Assembly: GCA_963747765.1 (NCBI GenBank)
Contig: CAVVGH010000006.1
Span: 62,001 to 126,000 of the forward strand
Direction: 5' to 3'
Source: VRUE01 sp963747765
GTDB taxonomy: Bacteria > Actinomycetota > Thermoleophilia > Solirubrobacterales > 70-9
DNA: 64,000 nt
Positions 51,328-62,884 of this stretch are shown here, piece after piece. A model generated the notes under the pieces. It had not been told where the DNA came from and ran no database searches. It saw only the letters and a program-made list of their open reading frames with translations. Both the position numbers and the translations under genes were made by a program. Every line of letters begins with the position of its first letter. Position 1 is the stretch's first letter.

Positions 51328-52021
51328 GCCACCGCTCCGCGTCGGGGGGCCTTAGGTAGATCGGCGCCGGCGGCCCGGCGGTGTCGACTCCGTTCGCCCC
51401 GGACGCAGCGAGGGCGCAAATATGCCGCGCTGCGACCCGGTGTACGGGGTCGGCGTCATCCGGAATGTCGACGCCCCGACCAGCCAGTTGTTGGTGAAAT
51501 CGTACCGCGCCCGATCCGCCGGCCAGCAGCGGTTTTGACAGCTCGGCAACCCGCTCCGCGAGCTCTGCGGGAGCGATCACGAGTGGCCCCCAGAGCCGCC
51601 CGCCGCTGCTCGAGTAGAGCGCCGCAAACGCCTCGCCCCGCCGCGCATCGACCACCGCCATGCGGCACGAGTCGCCGCCGGCTCGCTCGCCGAGTGCCAG
51701 ACCCAGCGCGTCGAGCGTGCAGACGCCGCTGACCGGCAGGCCGCGGCTCAGTCCGAGCGCACGCGCGGTCGCCACCCCGACCCGCAACCCGGTGAACGAG
51801 CCGGGCCCGATGCCGACGGCGATCCGCTCGATCTCGCTCCAGCCGCCAGCCGCATCCACGGCCCGCTCCACCTCCGCGAGCAGCGCCGTCGTGTGCAGGG
51901 GGCCGCCCTTCGCGGACGTCCCGAGCAGCGCCTCGTGGAGAACCTCTCCACTGCGTGCGGAACAGACAGCGGTGTCGTCGGTCGCGGTGTCGAAGCCGAC
52001 CACGCTAGGGGAGCGACTCAC
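51296..52021 (-). CDS. tsaB: tRNA t6A biosynthesis protein TsaB
   Basis: 241 residues from GTG 52021, an inactive TsaD paralogue that scaffolds the complex. VVGFDTATDDTAVCS, LLAEVERAVDAAGG, IAVGIGPGSFTGLRVGVATA and DARRGEAFAALYSSS are typical. GTG 52021 is preferred over GTG 52036 because GGAAAGG lies right before it; either way the 5' end overlaps the Excalibur-protein gene by 17 or 32 bp. Confidence 0.9.
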   Translation of the reverse strand: MSRSPSVVGFDTATDDTAVCSARSGEVLHEALLGTSAKGGPLHTTALLAEVERAVDAAGGWSEIERIAVGIGPGSFTGLRVGVATARALGLSRGLPVSGVCTLDALGLALGERAGGDSCRMAVVDARRGEAFAALYSSSGGRLWGPLVIAPAELAERVAELSKPLLAGGSGAVRFHQQLAGRGVDIPDDADPVHRVAARHICALAASGANGVDTAGPPAPIYLRPPDAERWRERDTVKRSD

Positions 52022-52562
52022 AGGCCTTTCCGTCACCGTCGCCGTCGAGATTGAACGGGTCCCTGCGAGGGTGATGCCGTTCGAAGAACCTCTGTGCGGC
52101 GGCGTGAGTCTTGAAGTCGGAGCAGTCGTAGTCCCGGCGTGTCCGCTTGCGGCGGTTCGTCCGCTTGCCGTGCCCGCCGGAGCTCTTCGGCACCACGCTG
52201 AAGACGAACCGGCCGACTCGCTTGCCCTTCACGAACCAGGTCACCTGATGCTTGCCCAGGATATTGGATGTGATCTCGTTGACGTAGAGCGTTCCCTGCA
52301 TCGCTTCCTGTTTGGGTGCGCAGAGGTGTTTTTTGGTCGGAAAGCTGACGCACACCGTGTAGAAGACGTTCGCCTTGTTGCTGCGGAAGAAGGCCCCCTT
52401 CTTCCTTCCCTTCGGGCACACGTGGGCCGGCTTCGCTTTCTGGGCAAGGCCGCAGGCGACGTAATGTCGATACACGGCCGGCTTCTTCGCGGAGGCAGGC
52501 GCCGCCCCTGCCAGGAGGCCAACCCCCAGCAGTAGAACAGCCAGCGTCGTCAATCGCTTCAT
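52005..52562 (-). CDS. Secreted Excalibur calcium-binding-domain protein inside the tsa operon
   Basis: 185 residues. Signal peptide (RLTTLAVLLLGVGLLAGAAP, then ASAKK). The C-terminal ~45 residues carry the Excalibur motif: DYDCSDFKTHAAAQRFFERH, then LDGDGDGKACESL, a Cys-bounded D-x-D-x-D-G calcium loop. The middle holds several cysteines (VACGLAQKAKPAHVCPKGRK). The domain is found in extracellular proteins and is thought to bind calcium. It overlaps tsaB by 17 bp on the same strand, which is unusual for a secreted protein. Confidence 0.85.
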   Translation of the reverse strand: MKRLTTLAVLLLGVGLLAGAAPASAKKPAVYRHYVACGLAQKAKPAHVCPKGRKKGAFFRSNKANVFYTVCVSFPTKKHLCAPKQEAMQGTLYVNEITSNILGKHQVTWFVKGKRVGRFVFSVVPKSSGGHGKRTNRRKRTRRDYDCSDFKTHAAAQRFFERHHPRRDPFNLDGDGDGKACESLP

Positions 52563-52632
52563 CGGGCGCTTCCTCCCTCGGTCCAGATTACGCGGCGATG
52601 CTACACCGCAGGCCTCTGACTCCGAAACACGG

Positions 52633-53076
52633 TTAGCCGCGCAGCGTTGCGGCCGCCACCTCGATCGTCCGGTTGTCGCCGCCGGCGTGGCTCAACCGAA
52701 CCTCCAACCGGCTGCGCGCCGCCAGCTGCGGCTCGGCCACCGCCGGCCACTCCACGAACGCGATCGAGTCCGAGTCGAGGTAGTCCTCCAGCAGCGCCGG
52801 GTCCTCCTCCTCGAGGCCGCCGAGGCGGTAGAGGTCCAGGTGGGAGATCGGCATGCGGCCCCGGTAGCGCTGGCCAATCGTGAAGGTCGGCGACGTCACC
52901 GGGCCCTCGACGCCCAGCGCCCGGCAGGCACCGCGAATCAGGGTGGTCTTCCCGGCTCCGACCTCGCCGCTGACGATCGCAACGTCGCCGGGCACGAGTC
53001 GCTCGGCAAGCCGGGCACCGAGGTCTTCCGTGTCCGCCGCGGAGCGGCTCTCGAATCTCTCGACCTGGCCGCTCAA
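52633..53076 (-). CDS. tsaE: tRNA t6A biosynthesis ATPase TsaE
   Basis: 147 residues. SGEVGAGKTTLIRGACRALG is the P-loop, SPTFTIGQRY and HLDLYRLGG follow, with FVEWPAV near the end. TsaE hydrolyses ATP to recycle the TsaBD complex. The start is TTG 53076 overlapping the UDG stop as TTGA; the frame is open to 53433 but only inside the UDG gene. With tsaB and tsaD nearby this is a t6A cluster. Confidence 0.92.
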   Translation of the reverse strand: MSGQVERFESRSAADTEDLGARLAERLVPGDVAIVSGEVGAGKTTLIRGACRALGVEGPVTSPTFTIGQRYRGRMPISHLDLYRLGGLEEEDPALLEDYLDSDSIAFVEWPAVAEPQLAARSRLEVRLSHAGGDNRTIEVAAATLRG

Positions 53077-53756
53077 CCGAACAGATCCAGCTGGTCGGCC
53101 GCCTCCTGCGCAGACGAAGCGCTCACCTCCGGCTCCTCCGTATCCGCCTCCGGCTCGATCGCCTCCGGCGGGGGACTGGCGAGAAGTCCCGGCAGCAGCT
53201 CGAAGTCGCTGCGGAGGGCTTCCTTGACGGCGGGCGTGCGAAGCCCAGCCGCCGGATGGAAGAGGGGCAGCAGGAAGACCGTGTGCCCGCCGATGCTGTG
53301 CACCTGCGGGGTGCCGCGAACTCTCGTGATCCCCGCCGGATTGCCACTCAGCAGCTTGGTGGCGAAGTTGCCCAGCGTGCAGACGACTGTCGGCTCGATC
53401 ATCCGGATCTGCTCGAAGAGGTACGGACGACACGCCTCGATCTCCAGCGGCTGGGGATCGCGGTTTGCCGGCGGACGGCTCTTGAGGACGTTTGCGATGA
53501 ACACCCCCTGGCGCGACATCCCGATGCCCCGCAGCAGCTCATCCAGAAGCTGGCCCGCACGGCCCACGAACGGCACCCCCTGGCGGTCCTCTTCTGCGCC
53601 TGGAGCCTCGCCCACGAACATCAGGTCGGCGTTGGCGTCGCCGGCCCCGAACACCGGATTGGTGCGGGTCTCGTGCAGCGGGCAGCGCGTGCAGGCCTGG
53701 ACTTCCCGGTACAGATCGACCAGCTTCTCGCGACGCTCCTCCGCCGAGAGCCCCAT
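53073..53756 (-). CDS. Family 4 uracil-DNA glycosylase (iron-sulfur)
   Basis: 227 residues. Removes uracil from DNA. The four iron-sulfur cysteines lie in CTRCPLHETR near the N-terminus, then CRPYL and CTLGN. GEAPGAEEDRQGVPFVGRAG is the uracil-binding motif, FHPAAGLRTP contains the catalytic His-Pro-Ala. Long acidic C-terminal tail (EPEADTEEPEVSASSAQEAA) is not in the core family. ATG 53756 overlaps the zinc-ribbon gene stop. Confidence 0.93.
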   Translation of the reverse strand: MGLSAEERREKLVDLYREVQACTRCPLHETRTNPVFGAGDANADLMFVGEAPGAEEDRQGVPFVGRAGQLLDELLRGIGMSRQGVFIANVLKSRPPANRDPQPLEIEACRPYLFEQIRMIEPTVVCTLGNFATKLLSGNPAGITRVRGTPQVHSIGGHTVFLLPLFHPAAGLRTPAVKEALRSDFELLPGLLASPPPEAIEPEADTEEPEVSASSAQEAADQLDLFG

Positions 53757-54013
53757 CAGGTCTCCCCGGCGGCGCGCCTGCGCCTAGTCTCGGAGATTCG
53801 CTCGCCGCGAGCCGCTTCGCGCTCGCGTCGCTTCGACTCTCCTTCCCGCGCCCGCCGCCCGCGCGGCTGGCGAGACGGAGGGGACACGGGTGACATTCGC
53901 TGCGCGGTGCGCGGCGATCCGCAGCGCGGACAGGCCGGACCCGATGCCCGGCCCGACACCAGCTCCTCGAAACGGCACCCGCACGCCTGACAGTCGAACT
54001 CGTAGATGGGCAT
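53756..54013 (-). CDS. FmdB-like single zinc ribbon protein
   Basis: 85 residues. PIYEFDCQACGCRFEELV and CPRCGSPRTAQRMSPV hold two CxxC pairs, the FmdB/CxxC_CxxC_SSSS type. A very basic C-terminal tail (RREREAARGERISETRRRR) may bind nucleic acid. It precedes the UDG gene with a four-base overlap, so both may be part of one transcript driven from the palindrome-containing region at 54064. Confidence 0.85.
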   Translation of the reverse strand: MPIYEFDCQACGCRFEELVSGRASGPACPRCGSPRTAQRMSPVSPPSRQPRGRRAREGESKRREREAARGERISETRRRRAAGET

Positions 54014-54063
54014 CGGTCGACGTCAATGGTAGTTCGGCGGCGAGCGGCACGGGGCTACTTCAA

Positions 54064-54112
54064 TGGTGCGCACCGGGTTGGCTCCAAATTGGAGCCAACC
54101 CGGTGCGCACCA
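54064..54112. repeat. 49 bp perfect palindrome in a divergent intergenic region
   Basis: Two 24-bp complementary arms around a single central A. Each arm ends in GGTGCGCACC, itself a 10 bp palindrome. It lies between FmdB (start 54013, minus) and the secreted protein (start 54131, plus), where a terminator is not expected. Confidence 0.93.
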
Positions 54113-54130
54113 CTCCAATAGTCTGTGCCG

Positions 54131-55138
54131 ATGAGGGTATGGCGCGGTTGGGGATTGCTGGTCACGTGCCTTGCCCTCTCACTCGTCGCGCAACCCGCGA
54201 CGGCAATCGGCGAGCATCAACCGGTCACCCACGCCGGAGATCTGGCGGGATTCGCGCTCCGCGGCAGCGACGGATATGAGATTGAAGTGCTCACTCTGGG
54301 GCGGCACCTGGTCATCCTCAACGCCTCCAAGGGGCACGTCAGCGCCACCTACAGCACCCGCGGCAGGATCTCCGGCAACCGGATCAGAGCCCGGTTCGGC
54401 AACCTGGGACGCATCTCCCTCACGTTTCACGCCGCAGGCGCGCACGGCGGTGCCGCGACGCGCGCCGGCGGGTGTGCCGACCCAACCGCCGTGCGGGAGG
54501 CGGGCACCTTCCGGGGCCTGATCCGATTCCGCGGCGAGCGCGGCTACACGAAGGTCGACGCCGACCGAGCGGCCGGAATCGTGGTCAGGGCGGAGCGCAG
54601 CGCCTGCAGCCGCAAGCGCCGCGCGGCACCGAGCGCGGCCTCGCCGCTCGGCCGACTGTCCACTCACCTGCTCGCCGTCTCCAAGCATTCCGGCAGGGTC
54701 GTGACCATCGACGTGCTCGGTTTCGGCGATCCCCACCTCTGGGTCCAAGCCTCGACCGAAGAGCATCGCGGAAAGATGAACATCGTCCGACTCGCCTACG
54801 CGATCGTCGGCGGTCAGCAGGCATTCCTGACCAGCGAGGCCGACGCGCACCCCGCCTTTGCCGTGCTGAGGCCCCCGAAGCCCTTCAGCGGGACCGGCAC
54901 GTTCCAAGAGGACGCGGACCTGGCACCCAACTGGACGGGTGACCTGGCGGCCTGGCTACCCGGTGCCGGCAAGGTGAGCCTGGCAGGCCAGTCCTTCGCG
55001 TCGAGCTTCTGCAAGCAGCCGCGTGGCGGCCCGGGCTGCTCGCTGTTCCCGCCGATCCAGCGACGCCTGCGGATCGTTCAGGACAGCGGCTCCCAGTCCC
55101 AGGCCTTCCGCGACGTCAGGCTCTCCTGGTCCAGGTAG
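54131..55138 (+). CDS. Secreted protein, function unknown
   Basis: 335 residues. Signal peptide (GLLVTCLALSLVAQPATA then IGEH). The body is a beta-rich domain with repeated hydrophobic strands (FALRGSDGYEIEVLTLGRHL, LVILNASKGHVSATYSTRGR, RIRARFGNLGRISLTFHAAG). A second half (IDVLGFGDPHLWVQASTEEH, RPPKPFSGTGTFQED) may be a duplicate domain. A pair of cysteines ends the protein (CKQPRGGPGC). No family recognised; similar secreted proteins are common in this lineage. Its last 61 bp overlap panB on the opposite strand. Confidence 0.75.
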   Translation: MRVWRGWGLLVTCLALSLVAQPATAIGEHQPVTHAGDLAGFALRGSDGYEIEVLTLGRHLVILNASKGHVSATYSTRGRISGNRIRARFGNLGRISLTFHAAGAHGGAATRAGGCADPTAVREAGTFRGLIRFRGERGYTKVDADRAAGIVVRAERSACSRKRRAAPSAASPLGRLSTHLLAVSKHSGRVVTIDVLGFGDPHLWVQASTEEHRGKMNIVRLAYAIVGGQQAFLTSEADAHPAFAVLRPPKPFSGTGTFQEDADLAPNWTGDLAAWLPGAGKVSLAGQSFASSFCKQPRGGPGCSLFPPIQRRLRIVQDSGSQSQAFRDVRLSWSR

Positions 55139-55977
55139 TGCCTGAACTCGGCAAGCTCGGACGGCTCGACACCGTAGACGTGGTCGGCCTCCGGGAAGCG
55201 GCCTGAGCGCACCTCCTCGGCGAACTGCCGTACGCCCTCCACCATCGCCGCGTGGACGTCGGCATAGCGCTTGACGAACTTCGGCGCACGGCCGGTTGTG
55301 ATCCCGAGAAGGTCATGAAAGACGAGCACCTGCCCCGCGGTTGCCGGGCCTGCCCCGATTCCGATCGTGGGCACCTCCAGCCGCTCGACGATCGTCTCGG
55401 TGATCGCCGCCGGCACCGCCTCGAAGACGATCGCAAAGCAGCCCACGGACTGCAGGGCAAGCGCGTCCTCGCAGAGCCTGATTGCGCCCTGAGCTGTCTT
55501 GCCCTGCGTCTTGTAGCCGCCCAGGGCGGTGGCGGTCTGAGGCGTGAGGCCGACGTGGCCCATCACCGGGATCCCCGAGCGGACGATCGCCCTCGCCCGC
55601 TCCACCGAGGTGCCGCCCGCCTCCAGCTTCACCACCTGACAGCCCGTCTCCTTGACCAGGCGCTGGGCACTGCGAACCGCCAGCTCATTGCTGGCCTCAT
55701 AGCTGCCCATCGGCATGTCGCCGACCATCAACGGCGCCTGAAGCCCGCGGCGGACAGCCCGGCCCAACATCACCATCTCGTCCATCGAGACTGACTCGGT
55801 TCCCGGGTAGCCGAGCACCACCATCGCCGCGGTATCGCCGACGAGCACCATGTCCACGCCCGCCTCCTCGGCAACCCTCGCCGACGGATAGTCATAGGCG
55901 GTGACCATCGTGATCGGCTCACCGGCCCGCTTCATCTCGGCGAGCCGCGGCAGGGTCACCGGTGCACGATCGCTCAT
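55078..55977 (-). CDS. panB: Ketopantoate hydroxymethyltransferase PanB
   Basis: 299 residues, TIM barrel. First committed step of pantothenate: adds a hydroxymethyl group from methylene-THF to ketoisovalerate. MVTAYDYPSARVAEEAGVDM, VGDTAAMVVLGYPGTESVSM, GDMPMGSY, KLEAGGTS, VMGHVGLTPQTA and ITETIVERLEVPTIGIGAG are diagnostic. Ends 61 bp inside the convergent secreted gene. Overlaps panD by four bases (ATGA). Confidence 0.95.
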   Translation of the reverse strand: MSDRAPVTLPRLAEMKRAGEPITMVTAYDYPSARVAEEAGVDMVLVGDTAAMVVLGYPGTESVSMDEMVMLGRAVRRGLQAPLMVGDMPMGSYEASNELAVRSAQRLVKETGCQVVKLEAGGTSVERARAIVRSGIPVMGHVGLTPQTATALGGYKTQGKTAQGAIRLCEDALALQSVGCFAIVFEAVPAAITETIVERLEVPTIGIGAGPATAGQVLVFHDLLGITTGRAPKFVKRYADVHAAMVEGVRQFAEEVRSGRFPEADHVYGVEPSELAEFRHYLDQESLTSRKAWDWEPLS

Positions 55978-56354
55978 GAGAGCAGCACCTCCGGCCGGCT
56001 GTCGACGCCAATCACCGAATTGTCCTCCGCGACGTGGACGACGACCGGCGAGTAGGACTCGAGATCGCTCTCGTCATAGGCCCCGAAGGACGCCACGATG
56101 ACCTTGTGGCCAGGCCGGGTGAGATGGGCCGCGGCCCCGTTCACCTGGATCGTGCCCGACCCGGGCTCGCCGTCGATCACGTAGGTGACGAACCGGGCCC
56201 CGTTGTCGATGTCCCAGACATGCACCTGCTCGTTCGTGATCAGATCCGCAGCGGCCATCAACTCAGTGTCGACCGTGATGCTGCCGACGTAGTCGACGTC
56301 GCAGTCGGTCACCGTGGCCCGGTGGATCTTTGACTTCAGCATCTGCCTCTGCAT
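55974..56354 (-). CDS. panD: Aspartate 1-decarboxylase PanD
   Basis: 126 residues. Makes beta-alanine from aspartate. It is translated as a proenzyme cut at Gly-Ser to form a pyruvoyl group: here DYVGSITVD. KSKIHRATVT, NGARFVTYVI, NGAAAHLTRPGHKVIVASF are family landmarks. ATG 56354 (QRQMLKSKIHRATVT) is chosen because GGAGGG lies four bases upstream; ATG 56342 is an alternative. Between panC and panB. Confidence 0.95.
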   Translation of the reverse strand: MQRQMLKSKIHRATVTDCDVDYVGSITVDTELMAAADLITNEQVHVWDIDNGARFVTYVIDGEPGSGTIQVNGAAAHLTRPGHKVIVASFGAYDESDLESYSPVVVHVAEDNSVIGVDSRPEVLLS

Positions 56355-56377
56355 TGACCCTCCACTCTTGCCAGGTT

Positions 56378-57286
56378 TCAAGTGTCCTTGGGCTCGATCA
56401 CGACGTTGTCGATCAGCCGTGCATCGCCCACCTGCGCGGCAACGGCGACCAGCACCGACCGGTCGTTGAGCTCGGTGACCGGTGTCAGGTCGTCGACGTC
56501 GCGCGCCTCCAGGTACTCGGGCTCGATCCCGGCCGCCGCCAGCTCGCGACGGCCGGCCTCGATCCCCTCACTCAGCGATCCCCCGCAGGCGCCCCGCTCG
56601 ACCCGGTGCAGCGCACGCGACAGCGCCACCGCTCGCTCCCTGTCCTCCGGGACGAGATAGCCATTGCGGGAGCTCATCGCCAAGCCGTCGGCCTCGCGAA
56701 CGGTGGGTAGAGCCTCGATTTGCACCGGGAAGTCGAGATCGCGGACCATGCGCCGGATGACCGCCACCTGCTGGGCGTCCTTCTGGCCAAAATAGGCAAC
56801 GTCCGGGCCGACCGCATTGAAGAGCTTGGCGACCACCGTCGCGACACCGCGGAAATGGCCGGGTCCGCGCCGGGCCGGATCCCCGCAGAGGACTTCGGTC
56901 AGCCCCTCCACCGCAACGTGGGTCGCGAAGCCCTCGGGGTACATGTCCTCGACCGAGGGCATGTAGACGATGTCGGCCCCGGCGCCCGCGGCAAGCTCCA
57001 TGTCGCGCTCCTCGTCGCGCGGATAGCGCTCGAAGTCCTCACCGGGCCCGAACTGCGTCGGATTGACGAAGAGGCTCATGACGACCACGTCGCACTCCCC
57101 CCGGGCGGCGTGCAGCAACGAGAGATGGCCGTCGTGGAGGTATCCCATCGTCGGGACAAGGCCAATCGAACGCCCGGCGCTGCGCGCCTCGGCCAACGGC
57201 AGGCGCAGCTCGTCCTTGGCGCAAATAAATTTCGCGCCGGCTTTTCGGTGCGGGGAATTGACTAATTCGAGGTTCATGAGGTCCAT
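56378..57286 (-). CDS. panC: Pantothenate synthetase PanC
   Basis: 302 residues. Joins pantoate and beta-alanine using ATP. GLVPTMGYLHDGHLSLLHAA carries the HIGH-like motif, VVVMSLFVNPTQFGPGEDFE and DVAYFGQKDAQQVAVIRRMV follow, and SSRNGYLV contains the KMSKS-like segment. With panD and panB the order is panC-panD-panB, a complete pantothenate branch apart from panE. Confidence 0.95.
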   Translation of the reverse strand: MDLMNLELVNSPHRKAGAKFICAKDELRLPLAEARSAGRSIGLVPTMGYLHDGHLSLLHAARGECDVVVMSLFVNPTQFGPGEDFERYPRDEERDMELAAGAGADIVYMPSVEDMYPEGFATHVAVEGLTEVLCGDPARRGPGHFRGVATVVAKLFNAVGPDVAYFGQKDAQQVAVIRRMVRDLDFPVQIEALPTVREADGLAMSSRNGYLVPEDRERAVALSRALHRVERGACGGSLSEGIEAGRRELAAAGIEPEYLEARDVDDLTPVTELNDRSVLVAVAAQVGDARLIDNVVIEPKDT

Positions 57287-57322
57287 GCCCCAGGGGTCAC
57301 GGCCGCGACAAAGTATAGGACC

Positions 57323-57919
57323 TCAGGGATGGAACTCGATGCGCTTGATCACACGAGCGGGCGCACCCACGGCAATCGTCCCGGCCGGCAGGTCTCCAGT
57401 CACGACCGAATTTGCGCCGATCACGCACCGCTCGCCGATCGTGACGCCACCGGTCACCACGCAGTTGGCGCCGAACCAGCAGTTGGCGCCGATCCTCACC
57501 GGGCCCTTCGGAACGAAGCCCTGCTGCGTTACCGGAGTGTCGGGGTCGTCGAAGCGATGATCCGCGTCGCCGACGAAACAGCCGTTGGCGAACATCGTGT
57601 GCGACCCGACCTCGATTCGCTCCAGAGCTGCGAGCATCGTGTTGCGGTTGAGGAAGCATCCCTCTCCGATCTCGATCAGGGCCTCGGGCGCCAGGGTCAG
57701 CCAGCAGCCGGGCTCCAGCAGCGTCCCTTCGCCGATCGTCAGGCGCCCCTCCCCGAGGGCCTCCAGCACCTCGCCCTCGACCGGGAAGCGAACGAAGAAG
57801 CCGCCGCGCGCCGCATGGCGATTGATCCGGGTGCGCCGCAGGAGACGCCGATTGCGCTCATACCAGCGCCGCTTCGCCCACCAGATCCGCCAACCGCGTT
57901 GGCCCTCGGAGCCGCTCAC
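57323..57919 (-). CDS. Left-handed beta-helix (hexapeptide) acyltransferase
   Basis: 198 residues from GTG 57919. After a basic N-terminus (WAKRRWYERNRRLLRRTR), hexapeptide repeats form the left-handed helix (IEIGEGCFLNRNTML, VRIGANCWFGANCVV, VTIGERCVIGANSVVTGDLP), with DADHRFDD and VGAPARVIKRI typical of sugar O-acetyltransferases. Substrate not predictable. It starts near the ROK kinase on the opposite strand, with an 86 bp gap between the starts, and lies 36 bp upstream of panC. Confidence 0.8.
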   Translation of the reverse strand: MSGSEGQRGWRIWWAKRRWYERNRRLLRRTRINRHAARGGFFVRFPVEGEVLEALGEGRLTIGEGTLLEPGCWLTLAPEALIEIGEGCFLNRNTMLAALERIEVGSHTMFANGCFVGDADHRFDDPDTPVTQQGFVPKGPVRIGANCWFGANCVVTGGVTIGERCVIGANSVVTGDLPAGTIAVGAPARVIKRIEFHP

Positions 57920-58005
57920 GATCGCGAACGTTATGCCCCAGCGGGCCGGCGGGCCTGAACGTCCGTATTCCGGGCGGAGCCCGCCCCCGCGCATAGACTT
58001 GGCCA

Positions 58006-58965
58006 ATGGCGGGCCTGCGCGGCGGCATAGACCTCGGCGGGACGAAGATCCAGGCAGCGATCGTCGACCGCGAGGGCAAGGTCGCCGGGGAGTCGCGGCG
58101 AGTGACCCCAACCGACGGCGGGCCCCAGAAGGTCGTGAAGGAGATGGTGGCGGCGCTGAGCGACGCCGCGGCGGCCGCCGGCATCGAGTCCAGCGGGCTC
58201 GACGGTGCCGGGGTCGGCTCTCCGGGCGAGGTGGACGGGCGCACCGGCGTCGTGTCCGGCGCCCGCAACCTGCCCGGCTGGGACGGCTCCTTCCCGCTGG
58301 CCGAGGCGCTGAAGGAGGCGCTGGGCACGGAGGTTCGGGTTGGAAACGACGTGCAGGTTGCGGTCGAAGGGGAGTACCACCTCGGTGCGGGCAGCCCGTA
58401 TGACTCGCTGCTCGGCGTCTGGTGGGGCACCGGCGTAGGCGGCGGCCTCATCCTCGACGGCAAGCCATGGCTGGGCCGCGGCGCGGCCGGTGAGATCGGC
58501 CACATGGTGGTGAAGCGGGGCGGCGCCAGGTGTCCCTGCGGCCGCAAGGGCTGCATGGAGGCCTATGCGGGGCGAGCGGCGATGGAAGCCGAGGCGCACC
58601 GTGAGCACAGGGAGGGCACCAAGACGGAGCTTTTCAAGCTGATGCAGAAGCACAAGCGCGACCGGCTGACCAGCGGTATCTGGGAGCGCGCCGTCGACCA
58701 CGACGACCAGCTCGCGACGAAGCTGATCGAGCGCGCAATCGAGGCGCTCGGCACCGGCGTCGCCTCAGCCGTCAACCTGATCGACCCCGAAGCGGTGGTG
58801 ATCGGGGGCGGCCTTGGCGAGCGCTTTGGCGAGCGCTACATGGACGCGCTTGGCAGGGAGATGGCCAAGCACCTCTTCGTCGATAAGCGCCCCCCGGCGC
58901 TGCGCGTGGCATCGCTCGGCGACCTGGGCGGCGCGATCGGCGCCTCGCTTCTCCTCGACCGCTGA
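58006..58965 (+). CDS. ROK-family sugar kinase (glucokinase-like)
   Basis: 319 residues. ATP-binding DLGGTKIQAAIV at the start, GAGVGSPGEVDG, RVGNDVQVAVEGEY, LLGVWWGTGVGGGLILDG and the ROK zinc motif ARCPCGRKGCMEAYAGRAAM (CxCGxxGCxE). Phosphorylates a hexose, most likely glucose. ATG 58006 is just inside the divergent gap facing the acyltransferase. It converges on uvrA (28 bp apart). Confidence 0.92.
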   Translation: MAGLRGGIDLGGTKIQAAIVDREGKVAGESRRVTPTDGGPQKVVKEMVAALSDAAAAAGIESSGLDGAGVGSPGEVDGRTGVVSGARNLPGWDGSFPLAEALKEALGTEVRVGNDVQVAVEGEYHLGAGSPYDSLLGVWWGTGVGGGLILDGKPWLGRGAAGEIGHMVVKRGGARCPCGRKGCMEAYAGRAAMEAEAHREHREGTKTELFKLMQKHKRDRLTSGIWERAVDHDDQLATKLIERAIEALGTGVASAVNLIDPEAVVIGGGLGERFGERYMDALGREMAKHLFVDKRPPALRVASLGDLGGAIGASLLLDR

Positions 58966-58993
58966 CCGCTGTGCGCTGCGGCGCGCCGGTCCG

Positions 58994-61873
<2,880 letters not shown>

Positions 61874-61946
61874 TGCCAGTCGATTCTACGCAGGCGAACA
61901 GATGTTCCCGGGGAGAATTGCCGTTGACCTTCCCCTTTATCGCGAT

Positions 61947-62867
61947 ATGCGCGACAAACCGCAAGGTCAACAGGCGATTGCCGAGCTGGCGACAGAACAG
62001 CATGGGATCGTCACAGCGCGCCAGCTCGCGTCGCTCGGATATTCGGGCGCGACGATCTGGCGGTTCGCGGCCAGTGGGCGACTTCACCGGCTCCACCGAG
62101 GTGTCTACGCTGTCGGACACACGTCGTTGTCGAGACAAGGACAGTGCCTGGCCGCGGTACTCGGCTGTGACGGCGCGCTGTTGAGTCACCGGTCCGCGGC
62201 CTGGCTGTGGGGCATAACGACGAGGTGGGAGCAGCTGATCGAGGTCACCGTGGCGGTCCCCAGGCGGTCCCGCCCGGAGGTGCGCGTGCACAGCGGGGCG
62301 ACGCTGGTTGCGACAGACCGAGATCGCTCGGAGGGGGTTCCGGTCACCGCTGTGCCACGAACGCTTCTGGACTTCGCGGCGGTCAATCCCCGATTCCTCG
62401 GCTGGGCGCTGGATCGAACGGAGCGGCTTGGACTGCTCGACCTGATCGCGATGGACGCCCTGCTCGCGCGCAGCAGCGGGCTCCGGGGGGTCGCCCGGCT
62501 GCGCACGGCGCTCGACATCTACCGCATCCCGGGCTTCGTGCGCTCGGGGCTCGAGCGCCGCTTCCTGCAGTTGGTGCGCGACGCCGGGCTGCCCCGTCCG
62601 TCGACGAATCACTTCATCGCCGGATACGAGTTGGACGCGTACTGGCCAACGGAGCGGTTTGCGGTCGAACTCGACACCTACGACTATCACGGAAGCCACG
62701 CCGCCTTCGAGGCTGACCGGGTCAGGCAGGAGGGTCTGAAGCTGGCAGGCATAGAGATGATTCGCATCACCGGCGTCCGGATGGATCGCGAACCGAAGAC
62801 TGTTCAGGACCACCTCCGCCGCCTTCTCGCCGAGCGCAGCCACGCCCTTCAGCGGAGCCGGGGCTAG
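61947..62867 (+). CDS. AbiEi-like winged-helix protein with DUF559-type C-terminal domain (second copy)
   Basis: 306 residues from ATG 61947 (frame open to 61734 across uvrA). N-terminal ELATEQHGIVTARQLASLGY and LHRLHRGVYAVGHTSLS match the winged helix of the 12409-13290 protein, then LLSHRSAAWLWGI, GVPVTAVPRTLLDFAAVNP. C-terminal LERRFLQLVRDAGLPRPSTN, RFAVELDTYDYHGSHAAFEA and the D-R-x-R-x-E-G-L helix are the DUF559-like nuclease domain. No hairpin element flanks this copy. No neighbouring toxin gene. Function unknown. Confidence 0.75.
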   Translation: MRDKPQGQQAIAELATEQHGIVTARQLASLGYSGATIWRFAASGRLHRLHRGVYAVGHTSLSRQGQCLAAVLGCDGALLSHRSAAWLWGITTRWEQLIEVTVAVPRRSRPEVRVHSGATLVATDRDRSEGVPVTAVPRTLLDFAAVNPRFLGWALDRTERLGLLDLIAMDALLARSSGLRGVARLRTALDIYRIPGFVRSGLERRFLQLVRDAGLPRPSTNHFIAGYELDAYWPTERFAVELDTYDYHGSHAAFEADRVRQEGLKLAGIEMIRITGVRMDREPKTVQDHLRRLLAERSHALQRSRG

Positions 62868-62884
62868 CCGACGAGCACCCGAGA

